A stretch of DNA of 64,000 nt from Corynebacterium mastitidis DSM 44356. Lineage in GTDB: Bacteria; Actinomycetota; Actinomycetes; Mycobacteriales; Mycobacteriaceae. This document shows, in pieces, positions 17,345 through 26,703 of this stretch. Position numbers and translations under genes: made by a program. Numbering within the stretch: position 1 is the first letter of the stretch; the number at the start of each line of letters is the position of its first letter. The stretch is taken from assembly GCF_000375365.1 (NCBI RefSeq), contig NZ_AQXB01000001.1:298769-362768 (forward strand), in the 5' to 3' direction. The notes beneath the pieces are model-generated. The model had not been told where the DNA came from and did no database searches. It was given only the letters and a program-made list of their open reading frames with translations.

Positions 17345-18007
17345 ATGAGCATACCGCCACCACCCCTCCCAGGCCCCGCCCATCACGCCCTCACGCCCCA
17401 TATCCCCCGCCGCCTACCGAGACGCCCGGACGCGTGCTGCTCCCCGGCACCCGCGGCGGGGGCATGGCCCAATCCCCGGGCGCCACGCACCGCCCGGACG
17501 CGGTGGTGCCCACACACGCCGCCCGCAGCCCAGGCGGAGGCACCACGCCTCTCCCCGCATCGTCCTTCCGATCCGGCACGCGTGCGGTGGTCCACGCCCG
17601 CCCCGCCCCCGCCGCTTACCCCCTCCCTCCTGCGCCTGCGCGCCCCCTGGGTCCGCCAGCAGTTCCTTCTGCTCCGCGTGGTGGCCCATTCTCGTGGCGC
17701 TGAGGCGCTCCTGCTTCACCCCAACGGGATCACGGCGCTGCTCGCCCCGCCCGGGGATCACGCACTCCTCCTCCGCGCCTTCGCCCGCCTGAACAGGTAT
17801 CAGAAGCGAACGCTCAACGCGGTTCCCCCACGCCGCTATCCGCGTTCCTATCGCCCCAGCTTCATGTTGGGCTACGCGCAGCGCCTCAACCAGCTCCTTA
17901 ACCCGTCCCGCCCCTGCCCGCTGCCCCAGCGCCCCGCGCACCGGGAGGGCTATACCCAGGGACGCCACGCCGCCGAGGCCGCGTGCCGTCTCCTCGGGCT
18001 ACCCTAG
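17345..18007 (+). CDS. Pro/Arg-rich hypothetical protein
   Basis: This 220-residue protein starts at ATG 17345 with AAGGAG seven bases upstream; longer starts lack a ribosome binding site. Residues 1-100 are low-complexity, rich in Pro, Arg, Ala and His. The C-terminal 120 residues look folded: LLRAPWVRQQFLLLRVVAHSR, then RYPRSYRPSFMLGYAQRL and GYTQGRHAAEAACRLLGL. The latter is faintly reminiscent of the C-terminal part of DUF2786 proteins, but I cannot confirm this. The upstream 243 bases (17102-17344) hold no other gene. Confidence 0.6.
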   Translation: MSIPPPPLPGPAHHALTPHIPRRLPRRPDACCSPAPAAGAWPNPRAPRTARTRWCPHTPPAAQAEAPRLSPHRPSDPARVRWSTPAPPPPLTPSLLRLRAPWVRQQFLLLRVVAHSRGAEALLLHPNGITALLAPPGDHALLLRAFARLNRYQKRTLNAVPPRRYPRSYRPSFMLGYAQRLNQLLNPSRPCPLPQRPAHREGYTQGRHAAEAACRLLGLP

Positions 18008-18055
18008 AGCCAGCACGCGCCGTAGATGAAAGAACCACGCCGACAGGAAAAACCC

Positions 18056-19675
18056 ATGAGCACCGAGCAGTTTATCGAGGTAGAGACCAAGTATTCCGTG
18101 GAGCCGGAGGCCGCCACCCCGGACCTCACCCGAATCCTGAACGTCCACTCCGCGGAGCCGACGCGGGAATACGAGCTTTCCGCCATCTATTACGACACCC
18201 GCGACCTGCGCCTCACCCGGGCCAAGATAACCCTGCGCCGCCGCACGGGGGGCAAGGACGACGGATGGCACCTCAAACTTCCCGACGTCGGCGGCGGTCG
18301 CCTGGAACTCAGCGCGCCGATCGCCTCCCCCGGTTCCGATGGCGAGCAGGTTCCCGAGGCGCTGCTGAGCCAGGTGCGCGCCGTGGTGCGCGGGCACCGC
18401 CTCTCACCCATTGCGCAGGTGGATAACCTGCGCGCGGAGTCCACCCTGGTGGCGGAAAACGGCGACCCCGTGGCGGACTTCTGCGACGATCGCGTCACCG
18501 CATGGTCGCTGCTGCCGGAGGCCTCCCCGACCCCGCAGCAGTGGCGCGAGTGGGAGTTCGAGCTGGCGGAACCCGTGGCCCATACCAAGCTCGGGCGCCA
18601 GATCTTAGAGTCCGCCGACGAGCAGCTCACCACGGCGGGTGCCGTGGATTCCCGCTCCCCCTCCAAGCTGCTCACCGCCCTCGGGGAGAGCTTTGCCCTC
18701 GCCCCCACCCCGCCGACCCCCCTGGTGTTCCGCAAGTATGACGACCGCGACGAGGCCTTCGCCGGCGTGCTGCACGCGATCATCGCCACCAGGGACTCCC
18801 TCATCGAGCAGGACCCCGGCGCGCGCCGGGGCGATCGCCGCTGCGTGTCCGCCATGCTCAATGCCGTGCGAGACCTGCGCAGCGTGCTCGCCATGTTCAT
18901 CGAGCTTTTCGATCACGAGCGGTGGGACAACCGCATCGCCACGGTCGCCTCCCTCGAAGCGGAACTAAAGCAGCTCACCGGCGTTCTTCATCGCGCCGGG
19001 GACGCGGACGCGGTGGCCCGTCAGGTCCACGCCCTCCTGGACTCCGACGCCACCAATCTCGTGGACGAGCGCGCGCGCCAGCGGCTCATTCACGACGTCG
19101 ATTCCCGCAAGCGGCGTTCCTACTACCGGGTCGCCGCGGCCCTGGAGTCCGAGCGCTACCTCACCATGCTCGATACCCTCGACGAGTTTCTGGCCGATCC
19201 CCCTTTGCCGGGCAGGATGGAGCGGAGAAAGACCACCGCGATCATCGTTCGTGCGGTCAAGCGCGCCTACGTGGACTTTAAAAAGCTGCGCCGCTCGGCC
19301 CTCGATGTCTTCGACGACCCCGAGGTCACGGAGGCGGAATACGAGGAGCACCTGTCCCAGATGCACAAGGTCGCGGAGCGCCTGCGCACCGTGTCCCGCG
19401 TGGCGCTGGAGTTTACCCCCTACGATTCCGCCAGGCTGTCCAAGGAGTCGAAGAAGCTGGTGGAAACCCTGTTGGAGGCGCAGTACTCCGTGTCCGTGTG
19501 CGAGCTGATTCTCAAGCGCGCGCGGCAGGCGGCGGGCAGAAACGAGGACGCCTTCGCCTACGGCCTGCTGTACCAGGCGGAGCGGGAGCGCTCACGGAAG
19601 GTGCTGCGCACCATCGACCGGCGCCATCGCTCGGTGAAGTCCGCCTATAAGAGGTTCAAGCGCTCCATCGCCTGA
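18056..19675 (+). CDS. CYTH and CHAD domain protein
   Basis: This 539-residue protein joins an N-terminal CYTH domain to a C-terminal CHAD domain. CYTH has the metal/triphosphate signature ExExK (EVETKYSV) near residue 8 and alternating charged strands. CHAD is a His/Arg/Lys-rich helical region from about residue 220. CYTH proteins hydrolyse triphosphates or act as adenylate cyclases, and CHAD domains bind polyphosphate, so a role in phosphate or polyphosphate metabolism is likely. ACAGGA precedes the ATG. The start overlaps no neighbour. Confidence 0.88.
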   Translation: MSTEQFIEVETKYSVEPEAATPDLTRILNVHSAEPTREYELSAIYYDTRDLRLTRAKITLRRRTGGKDDGWHLKLPDVGGGRLELSAPIASPGSDGEQVPEALLSQVRAVVRGHRLSPIAQVDNLRAESTLVAENGDPVADFCDDRVTAWSLLPEASPTPQQWREWEFELAEPVAHTKLGRQILESADEQLTTAGAVDSRSPSKLLTALGESFALAPTPPTPLVFRKYDDRDEAFAGVLHAIIATRDSLIEQDPGARRGDRRCVSAMLNAVRDLRSVLAMFIELFDHERWDNRIATVASLEAELKQLTGVLHRAGDADAVARQVHALLDSDATNLVDERARQRLIHDVDSRKRRSYYRVAAALESERYLTMLDTLDEFLADPPLPGRMERRKTTAIIVRAVKRAYVDFKKLRRSALDVFDDPEVTEAEYEEHLSQMHKVAERLRTVSRVALEFTPYDSARLSKESKKLVETLLEAQYSVSVCELILKRARQAAGRNEDAFAYGLLYQAERERSRKVLRTIDRRHRSVKSAYKRFKRSIA

Positions 19676-19714
19676 TCGCGCCTCGCCGTCGCGCACGGGG
19701 CGAGCCCCCGCTGG

Positions 19715-19906
19715 CTAAGACCAGTCCTCGTCCTGGGCGTCGTAGGCGTTGTTCCGCTGGGCGGCGATCTCCAGGGCGTGCTCCGCCTCGTGCTTCGTCG
19801 CGTAAGGGCCCATGCGGTCCTCCCAGCCGCCCTGCACCCCCTGCGTGACCTCCCCGGTGCGGGGGTGATAAAACCACTGCGCGTTCTGATCCTGGGCGTC
19901 CTTCAT
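19715..19906 (-). CDS. Small SPOR-like hypothetical protein
   Basis: This 63-residue protein has the pattern QWFYHPRTGEVTQGVQGGWEDR followed by MGPYATKHEAEHALE, which is seen in small corynebacterial proteins annotated as SPOR-domain or hypothetical. It is probably cytoplasmic because no signal peptide is present. GAGGAGG lies upstream of the ATG. It is convergent with the CYTH-CHAD gene. Confidence 0.7.
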   Translation of the reverse strand: MKDAQDQNAQWFYHPRTGEVTQGVQGGWEDRMGPYATKHEAEHALEIAAQRNNAYDAQDEDWS

Positions 19907-20011
19907 CGTGTCCTCCTCGCGTTAGGGAACATGCCGTCCGCCTCCTTACTCTACTGCGGCTATTAGAATATTCGTGTTCACCTCCCCTCGTTGTCAGGAG
20001 TCACCGCGATC

Positions 20012-21277
20012 GTGTCGAAGCCCCCCGCATCGTCCCTCATGGACCGCGCCTGCGCTGCCCACCTCGGCGCTGTGGGCAGCAACCCGAGCCTGCGGGGCCG
20101 GGCCCCCGGGACGTGGCCCGTCGTGGGCGAGCACACCGACGAGTACGGCGGCGTGGTCGCCCTGCTCCCGCTCGGGCTGCACACCGCGGTGGTGGCCTCG
20201 CCGCGCGGGGACCGCTCGATCACGGTTCGGGGGGACTTCGCCGGCACCGAGGTGCGCGCCCACGAGGCCGCCCTGGGGGAGGCACCCGGGTTCGGGCAGG
20301 TCACGCTGGCGCAGCGCGCGGCGCACCTCGTGTCTTCCTTCGTGCAGCGGCAGTTGCTCAGCCGGGAGACCTCCGGCTTCGACCTCACCGTGTGTTCGGA
20401 CGTGCCGCTGGGTTCGGGCCTGGGGGCGCTCCACTCCTTCGACGCCGCCCTGGGCCTGGCCCTGTACCCGGAGGCGCGCGAAACGGACGAGGCTCCCCTG
20501 CGTGCCCGGCTGGCCTCGGTGTGCTCCGGCGCGGTGTCGGCCCTGCCCGGCTCCACGACGCTGCGCTCCCGGCACATCGCCGCGCTGCGCGGCACCGCGG
20601 GCAGCCTGTGCGTGGTGGATTACGCCGACGGCTCCGTGACCACCGCGCCGCTGCCCCTCGCGGCGGCGCACCAGGTTGCCGGTTCCTCGGACCCCCGGAT
20701 CGCGGCCTATGCCCTCGGATACCCCGGCGCGCACCGCGATCCGACCGCGCCTACCGAGCCGAGCGCCCCGCCCCACGCCGAGGAAAGGCAGCAGCGCGCG
20801 CGCCTCATCGCGCAGGCGACGCGCGACTTCGGAACGGACTCCCTCCGGGTGCTTCCGGACGCCACCCCCCGCGTCCTGGAGTGGTTGCAGGCGGCGCGCT
20901 CCTTCCACGGCCCCGCCGGGTACCCCACCATCGCCACGGCGGCGTCCTGGCTGCAGTTCTGGGAGGAGGAAACCGCGCGCGGCCAGCGGGTCGTCTCGCT
21001 GCTGCGCGGGCGGCACCACGGGGAGATCCCCCGGCTGCTCGGGGAGTCCCAGCGCGCCCTGGCCGGGATCTACGGGGATAGCACCGGGGAGCTCGTCGAG
21101 CTGTGCCACGAGCACGGGGCCTCCAGCGCGCACGCCACGTGGGCGGGCTCCTCGGCCTGGGTGGCGGCGCTGGTCGCCCCCGGCGAGGCCGATAGGTTCC
21201 GCGCGGCGATGCGGGAACGCGGCCTCACCGTGGTGCCGCTGCTTCCCGGCCAGCCGGGGCGCGCCGAGGAGGCGTAA
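20012..21277 (+). CDS. Degenerate galactokinase-like GHMP protein
   Basis: The 421-residue chain aligns with galactokinase: a substrate motif VVGEHTDEYGGV near residue 40 and a GHMP ATP motif SDVPLGSGLGALHS near residue 140. The expected MDQ segment with the catalytic Asp is absent, since the corresponding region around VCSGAVSALPGS has no MDQ. The C-terminal GxGFGG motif is replaced by HATWAGSSAW. A functional galactokinase is therefore doubtful. In C. glutamicum a galK-annotated gene is found near this position. The start at GTG 20012 is chosen for CAGGAG 11 bases upstream; TTG 19991 and ATG 20039 are alternatives. A -10-like TAGAAT lies near 19965. Confidence 0.75.
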   Translation: MSKPPASSLMDRACAAHLGAVGSNPSLRGRAPGTWPVVGEHTDEYGGVVALLPLGLHTAVVASPRGDRSITVRGDFAGTEVRAHEAALGEAPGFGQVTLAQRAAHLVSSFVQRQLLSRETSGFDLTVCSDVPLGSGLGALHSFDAALGLALYPEARETDEAPLRARLASVCSGAVSALPGSTTLRSRHIAALRGTAGSLCVVDYADGSVTTAPLPLAAAHQVAGSSDPRIAAYALGYPGAHRDPTAPTEPSAPPHAEERQQRARLIAQATRDFGTDSLRVLPDATPRVLEWLQAARSFHGPAGYPTIATAASWLQFWEEETARGQRVVSLLRGRHHGEIPRLLGESQRALAGIYGDSTGELVELCHEHGASSAHATWAGSSAWVAALVAPGEADRFRAAMRERGLTVVPLLPGQPGRAEEA

Positions 21278-21282
21278 AAAAG

Positions 21283-21711
<429 letters not shown>

Positions 21712-21751
21712 CTAAGAGTACCCCGCCCCCGGTGAGAAGGAAAACCGAAAA

Positions 21752-22900
21752 CTAGCCCGCCGGCTGCCCCATGTTGATCCCGCGCACCACGCCGCGCTCC
21801 CCCATGAACTCCACCACGGACACCGAGGCCACGTCGAGGAACAGCCGGTGAAAGCACTCCGGGCCGCCGCCGAGGGCCTGCCGCAGGAAGGACTTGATGG
21901 GGTTGACGTGGCTGACCAGCACCAGCGTGGCTCCCTCGTGCTCCCGGCGGAGGCGCCGCCCCAGCCCCTCCACCCTCCGGTGCAGGTCGTCGAGGGATTC
22001 CCCGCCGGGAGGGGCCACCGAGGTGTCCCCCAGCCACGCGGCGTGCAGCCTCGGGTTTTCCTCCCGCGCGCGGGAGAACTCCTTGCCGTCCCAGTCCCCG
22101 AAGTCCACCTCGATCAGGTCCTGCTCCACCTGCACCGAGGCCCCCAGCTCCCTGGCCACCTCGCGCGCGGTGTCCCGCGCCCGGCGCAGCGGCGAGCTGA
22201 GAACCACCGGGGCGGCGCCGTCGATCATGCCCCGCACCAGGCGCGCGGCCCGGCGGGCCTGCTCGGTGCCCGCGTCCGTGAGCCCCGGGTCCGCGTGCCC
22301 GGAGAAGCACCCGCGCGCGGTGTGCTCGGTCTGCCCGTGGCGCACCAGGATGATCCTGGTCGTGGGCTCGCCCTCCGGGTTGAACACCCGGGCGGGGTCC
22401 GAGGCCGTGGCTGCCTGCTCCGCCTCCTCGGGCGCGGGGTTCGCGTCCCGGGTGAGAGCACCCGTATCGTGCACCATCCCCGGCGCGGCGCCGGAGGCGG
22501 CGGCGTCCATCGCCACGTTGGAGAGCTCGTCCGCCTTCTTGTTCTGGGCGCGGGGAACCCACTGGAAGGTGACCTCGTCAAAGTCCGCCATGATCCGGCG
22601 GGCGCGCAGCGCCAGCTCCTGCATGTCGGGGTGCTTGATGCGCCACCGCCCGGACATCTGCTCCACCACGAGCTTGGAGTCCATGTACACGGCCACCTCC
22701 GTGGCCCCGTACTCGCGCGCGGCCTCCAGGCCGGTAATCAGCCCGTAGTATTCCGCCACGTTGTTCGTGGCGGAGGCGCCCACCACGTAGGCCTGCTCGC
22801 GCAGGATCGTGGTGCGCTGGGCGTCGTAGAGCACGCTGCCGGAGCCCGCGATGCCGGGGTTGCCCCGCGAGCCGCCGTCGGCCTCCACGCATACCCTCAT
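21752..22900 (-). CDS. Bifunctional RNase HI / histidine phosphatase
   Basis: The 382-residue protein has an N-terminal RNase HI domain with acidic residues in VEADGGSRGNPG, NNVAEYYG, VYMDSKL and KKADELSN. It is joined to a histidine phosphatase with LVRHGQTEH and a second His in SHVNPIKS. It is the homologue of mycobacterial Rv2228c, whose phosphatase part has been linked to alpha-ribazole phosphate. It may remove RNA from RNA/DNA hybrids and act on a phosphorylated metabolite. The start overlaps the zinc-ribbon stop (ATGA) with GGGAGG upstream, so the genes are co-translated. Confidence 0.93.
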   Translation of the reverse strand: MRVCVEADGGSRGNPGIAGSGSVLYDAQRTTILREQAYVVGASATNNVAEYYGLITGLEAAREYGATEVAVYMDSKLVVEQMSGRWRIKHPDMQELALRARRIMADFDEVTFQWVPRAQNKKADELSNVAMDAAASGAAPGMVHDTGALTRDANPAPEEAEQAATASDPARVFNPEGEPTTRIILVRHGQTEHTARGCFSGHADPGLTDAGTEQARRAARLVRGMIDGAAPVVLSSPLRRARDTAREVARELGASVQVEQDLIEVDFGDWDGKEFSRAREENPRLHAAWLGDTSVAPPGGESLDDLHRRVEGLGRRLRREHEGATLVLVSHVNPIKSFLRQALGGGPECFHRLFLDVASVSVVEFMGERGVVRGINMGQPAG

Positions 22901-23619
22901 TCCTGCCCTCCCCGGCGCACCAGGTAGGAGCCGCAGTTGGGGCACTGGGGCACCCGATCGGCGGGGGCGGCGCCGATGGCGGAGCGGTCGGCCGCGGGCA
23001 GCACGATGAAACACCCGCCGCAGGATCGCCCGTTGAAGGCCGCCACTCCCACGCCGTTTTCCTCGCGCTGCCGGCGGTACTCCGCCAGCGCCTCCCCGCT
23101 GAGCAGGCCCTCGATCTCCTCGATCCGGGCCTTCCGGCCCGCGTCCTCGTCGGTGTTTGCGGACCCGGCAGCCTGCCGGGCGGCCTCGATCCTGCGGTCG
23201 AGGTCCCGAAGCCGCTCCTCGTGCAGGTCCCTGTTGGAGCGCAGCGCGTGGACCTCGTTGTGGGCCTCCTGTAGCTCGCTCATCAGGTCCGCGATGCGGG
23301 ACTTTGCCGAGTACAGGTCGTGCTCCAGGTCGCGCCGGTGCTCCGGGTCCTCGGTGGCCCCCAGCTCCCGCTTGTCCTCGCGCTCCCGCTTGCGCAGCTT
23401 GCGCTCGTCCTCCTGGATGCGCAGGATCTCCGCCTCGATGTCGTCTACGGCCATGCGCGCGCTGGCCGCCGCGGACTGGAGGCGGGCGCGCTCGGCCCGG
23501 AGGCGATCCAGCTCCTCCGCCTCCGGGGACGCCGCGCTCCGGGTGCCCGCTATGTCTGCGGCCCGGTGCAGGGTGGAGAGTTCCAGCAGGGCGCGTTGTT
23601 CGGATGTGCTGAGCTTCAT
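22897..23619 (-). CDS. Coiled-coil C4-type zinc ribbon protein (DUF164)
   Basis: This 240-residue protein has a long antiparallel coiled coil (about residues 20-190, rich in Glu, Arg, Lys and Leu). A zinc ribbon follows, with Cys pairs CGGC near residue 203 and CPNC near residue 228. Family members are conserved in Actinobacteria next to RNase H and NIF3 genes. The function is not firmly known; the fold resembles HP0958-type proteins that bind RNA or partner proteins. Confidence 0.9.
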   Translation of the reverse strand: MKLSTSEQRALLELSTLHRAADIAGTRSAASPEAEELDRLRAERARLQSAAASARMAVDDIEAEILRIQEDERKLRKREREDKRELGATEDPEHRRDLEHDLYSAKSRIADLMSELQEAHNEVHALRSNRDLHEERLRDLDRRIEAARQAAGSANTDEDAGRKARIEEIEGLLSGEALAEYRRQREENGVGVAAFNGRSCGGCFIVLPAADRSAIGAAPADRVPQCPNCGSYLVRRGGQE

Positions 23620-23629
23620 GCTGTCCTTT

Positions 23630-24472
23630 CTACCCGCGCGGGTGGGCGGAGATCGTCCACGGGTCGGTGCGGATGTCGATGACCTCGGTGTTCAACCCGG
23701 TGGCCCGCCGCACGATCCGGGCGGCCTGGCCGGTCCAGGGGAACTCGCTGGCCCAGTGCGCGGTGTCGATCACGGCGGGGCCGCCGGCCCGCAGGTGCTC
23801 GTCCACCGGGTGATGGCGCAGATCGGACGTCACGTAGGCGTCCACCCCCAGCTCCCGAGCGGCGTCGAGGAAGCCGTCCCCCGCGCCGGAGGACACCGCC
23901 ACGGTGCTCACCATCGCCTCGGGGTCTCCCGCCGCGCGCACCCCCCATTCCGTGACGGGGAGGGCGTCGGCCACCCGCTGCACGAAGTCCCGCAGCCGCA
24001 TGGGCGGCTCGAGCCGCCCCACCCGCCCCAGGCCGGTGGCCTCCTCGAGCGGCCCCCGGTACCCCTCGGTGGGCTTCAGGGGGCGACCCGGGACGATGCC
24101 CACCAGCTCGGCCAGGCGATCGTTCACGCCCGGGCGCGCGGAATCCGCGTTGGTGTGGGCGGCCATGAGCGCCACCCCGCCGGTGATCAGCGTGTGCAGC
24201 ACCCTGCCCTTGGGGGTATCGGCGGCCACGCTGTGCGCCCCGCGCAGCAGCAGCGGGTGGTGCACCACCAGCATCTGCGCGCCGATCTCCACCGCGCGCT
24301 CGGCCACGGCCTGGGTGCAGTCCAGGGCGAAGGCCACCGTGCTCACCGCCGCCTGCGGGTCGCCGCAGATCAGCCCCACCTGGTCCCAGCTCTCCGCCAG
24401 TTCCGGGGGATAGGCGGCCTCGATGACCTCTCGAACCTCCCCCACTGTGTATTCGGTGTGACCGCTGCTCAT
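23630..24472 (-). CDS. NIF3-like dinuclear metal protein
   Basis: This 280-residue member of the NIF3/DUF34 family has an N-terminal AYPPELAESWDQVGLICGDP, metal ligands in VVHHPLLLRG, and C-terminal ligands in ITTH-like VIDTAHWASEFPW. Members form hexameric toroids with a two-metal site and have proposed roles in metal or folate metabolism. ATG 24472 with AAAGGGG upstream is chosen over a start at 24544. It is the first gene of the NIF3, zinc ribbon, RNase H run. Confidence 0.92.
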   Translation of the reverse strand: MSSGHTEYTVGEVREVIEAAYPPELAESWDQVGLICGDPQAAVSTVAFALDCTQAVAERAVEIGAQMLVVHHPLLLRGAHSVAADTPKGRVLHTLITGGVALMAAHTNADSARPGVNDRLAELVGIVPGRPLKPTEGYRGPLEEATGLGRVGRLEPPMRLRDFVQRVADALPVTEWGVRAAGDPEAMVSTVAVSSGAGDGFLDAARELGVDAYVTSDLRHHPVDEHLRAGGPAVIDTAHWASEFPWTGQAARIVRRATGLNTEVIDIRTDPWTISAHPRG

Positions 24473-24592
24473 TGCGTCCCCTTTCCCGGAGCTTGCCTGC
24501 TTGGCGCCTTGAATCTCCCCTAGTCTAGGCATTGTCTGCCACACTGGAACACACCGGAATCCACAAGCCCCGACCGCACCGATGGGAGCGCC

Positions 24593-25084
24593 ATGACGTC
24601 ACGCCTTCACCTGGACTTTGTATGCACCGGCAACATCTGCCGCTCCCCCATGGGGGAGGTGCTGCTGCGCGACGCCGCCCTGGCCGCCGGCATGGGCGAT
24701 CTGATTGCGGTGACCTCCTGCGGCCTCGGGGGCTGGCACGTGGGCGACCCGGCCGATCCCCGCACCCTCGCGGAGCTGGCCGCCCACGGGCACGACGGCT
24801 CCGCCCTCCGGGCCAGCCAGTTCGGCCCCCAGGACGCCCGGGCCGACCTGCTCCTGGCCCTGGACACCGGGCACCGCTCCCGCCTCATCGCGGAGCACGG
24901 CGTGCCCGAGGAGCGGGTGCGCCTGGTGCGCAGCTTTGATCCCCACGCGCCCGAGGAGGCCTCCGTGGCCGACCCCTACTACGGCGGCCCGGAGGGGTTC
25001 CGCGCGTGCTACGAGCAGATCACCGCCGCCCTGGACGGCATCCTGGACTGGGCGCGTACCCGGATCGACGGCGGCCTGAACTAG
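24593..25084 (+). CDS. Low-molecular-weight protein tyrosine phosphatase
   Basis: This 163-residue phosphatase has the P-loop VCTGNICRSP with nucleophile Cys11, Arg17 and Ser18. The catalytic acid is in VADPYYGG near residue 125. The mycobacterial homologue is PtpA, and corynebacterial members (Ptp, also PtpA-like) act on tyrosine-phosphorylated proteins. It lies just upstream of the SURF1-like gene (11-base gap), a common actinobacterial pair. Confidence 0.92.
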   Translation: MTSRLHLDFVCTGNICRSPMGEVLLRDAALAAGMGDLIAVTSCGLGGWHVGDPADPRTLAELAAHGHDGSALRASQFGPQDARADLLLALDTGHRSRLIAEHGVPEERVRLVRSFDPHAPEEASVADPYYGGPEGFRACYEQITAALDGILDWARTRIDGGLN

Positions 25085-25095
25085 GCTTGGGTGCT

Positions 25096-26043
25096 GTGAG
25101 TTCGACTGTGCACGACCGCTACGGCACCCGACGCCGCCGCTCCCCCTGGCGGGCCTTTCTCAAGCCGGGGTGGATCGTCTCCGCGCTGATCATCGTCGTA
25201 TTCTCCTACTTTGCATTCACCCTCCTGGCCCCCTGGCAGCTCAACAAGGACTCGGACATCGTGGAGCGCAACGAGCGCATCTCCGAGGCCTTCGACCACG
25301 ATCCCCTTCCCGTGGGCGAGGTCTTTGACGGCGGCGTCCTGGGGGACACCGGGGAGTGGCGGCGGGTGAGCCTCACCGGGCGCTATCTCCCCGAGGCCGA
25401 GGCGGTGCTGCGCATGCGCCCCAGCGACTCCGGCCCCGCCGTGCAGGTGCTCACCGCCTTTGCCGCCACGGACGGCACCACGTACCTCGTCAACCGGGGC
25501 TACGAGCCCACCACCGGGGCGGACGTTCCCTCCTACGACCCCGCCCCCGAGGGCGAGGTGAGCATCGTCGGCGTGGCCCGCCTGGGCGAGGCCCCTCCCG
25601 AGCGGGCCTCCTTTACCGAGGACGGACACCTGCAGGTCTACGGGATCAACACCGAGCTCATCGGTCAGGACCTGGGCACCCCCCTGGCCCGGGACTACAT
25701 CCAGCTCTCGGAGGGGCAGCCGGGCGAGGTGACGGCCATGCCGATCCCCCAGCTCGACCGGGGCTCTCACCTCTCCTACGGCCTGCAGTGGATCGCCTTT
25801 GGCATCATGGCCCCGCTGGGGCTGGGGTACTTCGTCTACGCCGAGGTGCGGGAGCGCCGCCGCGCCCGCAGCGAGCAGGAGGAGCTGGCGGCGGTCTCCG
25901 CCGACGCAGCCCCGCAGGACCTGCCGACGCCCCCGAGCCCGGCGCGGCGCTCCCGGCGCGAGGAGCGCAAGCACTTCCAGGAGGCGCTCTGGGACGACGC
26001 CCCGCAGCGCCCCGCCCACCCGCACGGTCGCTACGGGCGCTAG
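25096..26043 (+). CDS. SURF1 family cytochrome oxidase biogenesis-like protein
   Basis: This 315-residue membrane protein has the SURF1 layout: one helix near residues 25-45 (followed by LLAPWQLNKD), a large extracytoplasmic domain with YLVNRGYEP, and a second helix near residues 225-250 (SYGLQWIAFG). A charged cytoplasmic tail follows. SURF1 assists assembly of cytochrome c oxidase. The start is assigned to GTG at 25096, which places the gene right after the phosphatase; the ribosome binding site is weak. Confidence 0.88.
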   Translation: MSSTVHDRYGTRRRRSPWRAFLKPGWIVSALIIVVFSYFAFTLLAPWQLNKDSDIVERNERISEAFDHDPLPVGEVFDGGVLGDTGEWRRVSLTGRYLPEAEAVLRMRPSDSGPAVQVLTAFAATDGTTYLVNRGYEPTTGADVPSYDPAPEGEVSIVGVARLGEAPPERASFTEDGHLQVYGINTELIGQDLGTPLARDYIQLSEGQPGEVTAMPIPQLDRGSHLSYGLQWIAFGIMAPLGLGYFVYAEVRERRRARSEQEELAAVSADAAPQDLPTPPSPARRSRREERKHFQEALWDDAPQRPAHPHGRYGR

Positions 26044-26046
26044 CCG

Positions 26047-26703
26047 CTACCCCTGCCGACCCGCGGCGAGGTACTCCAAGATCGCCTTGACGCGGCGGTT
26101 CTCCTCCGAGGGGGCCAGGCCCAGCTTGCTAAAGATGTTGGAGACGTGCTTGGCCACGGCGGCCCCCGAGAGGCACAGCCCCGCCGCGATATCCCGATTG
26201 GACTGGCCCCGGGACATCAGCTCGAGGACCTCCCGCTCCCTGGGCGTAAGCTCCGCGATCCCGCTGCGCCCCGAGGCCATCAGGGCGCGGGCCACGGTGG
26301 GGTCGATCACGGTGCCGCCCTGCGCCACCAGCGCGAGAGAGCGCAGAAAGTCGGCCACCTCGGAAACGCGATCCTTCAGCAGGTATCCCGTTCCGCTGGC
26401 GGCGTGGGCAAAAAGCTCCACCGCGTACGCCGGGGCCACGTACTGGCTGAGCACCATCACCGCCAGCTCCGGGTACCGGCCGCGCAGCGCCACCGCCGCC
26501 TTGAGGCCGTCGTCCGCCATGTTCGGCGGCATGCGCACGTCGGTGATCAGCACGTCCGGCAGCGGGTTGCCCTCGATGAGCCCGCGTAGCTGATCCGCGC
26601 TGGACGCCTGGCCCACGACGCGGTGCCCGCGCCGCTCCAACAGCCCCGCCACCCCCTCGCGCAGCAGCGCGGAATCGTCCGCGATCACGATGGAGAGGCT
26701 CAT
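26047..26703 (-). CDS. NarL/LuxR-type response regulator
   Basis: This 218-residue regulator has a receiver domain and a C-terminal helix-turn-helix. The acidic pocket is IADDSALLREG, the phosphorylation Asp is in DVLITDVRMP near residue 56, and the switch Lys is in YLLKDRVSEV. The LuxR helix region is LTPREREVLELMSRG then NRDIAAGLCLS. The gene overlaps the kinase stop. ATG at 26703 or 26706 follows GGAGG. It probably controls the ABC transporter genes at 27.6-29.7 kb. Confidence 0.9.
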   Translation of the reverse strand: MSLSIVIADDSALLREGVAGLLERRGHRVVGQASSADQLRGLIEGNPLPDVLITDVRMPPNMADDGLKAAVALRGRYPELAVMVLSQYVAPAYAVELFAHAASGTGYLLKDRVSEVADFLRSLALVAQGGTVIDPTVARALMASGRSGIAELTPREREVLELMSRGQSNRDIAAGLCLSGAAVAKHVSNIFSKLGLAPSEENRRVKAILEYLAAGRQG

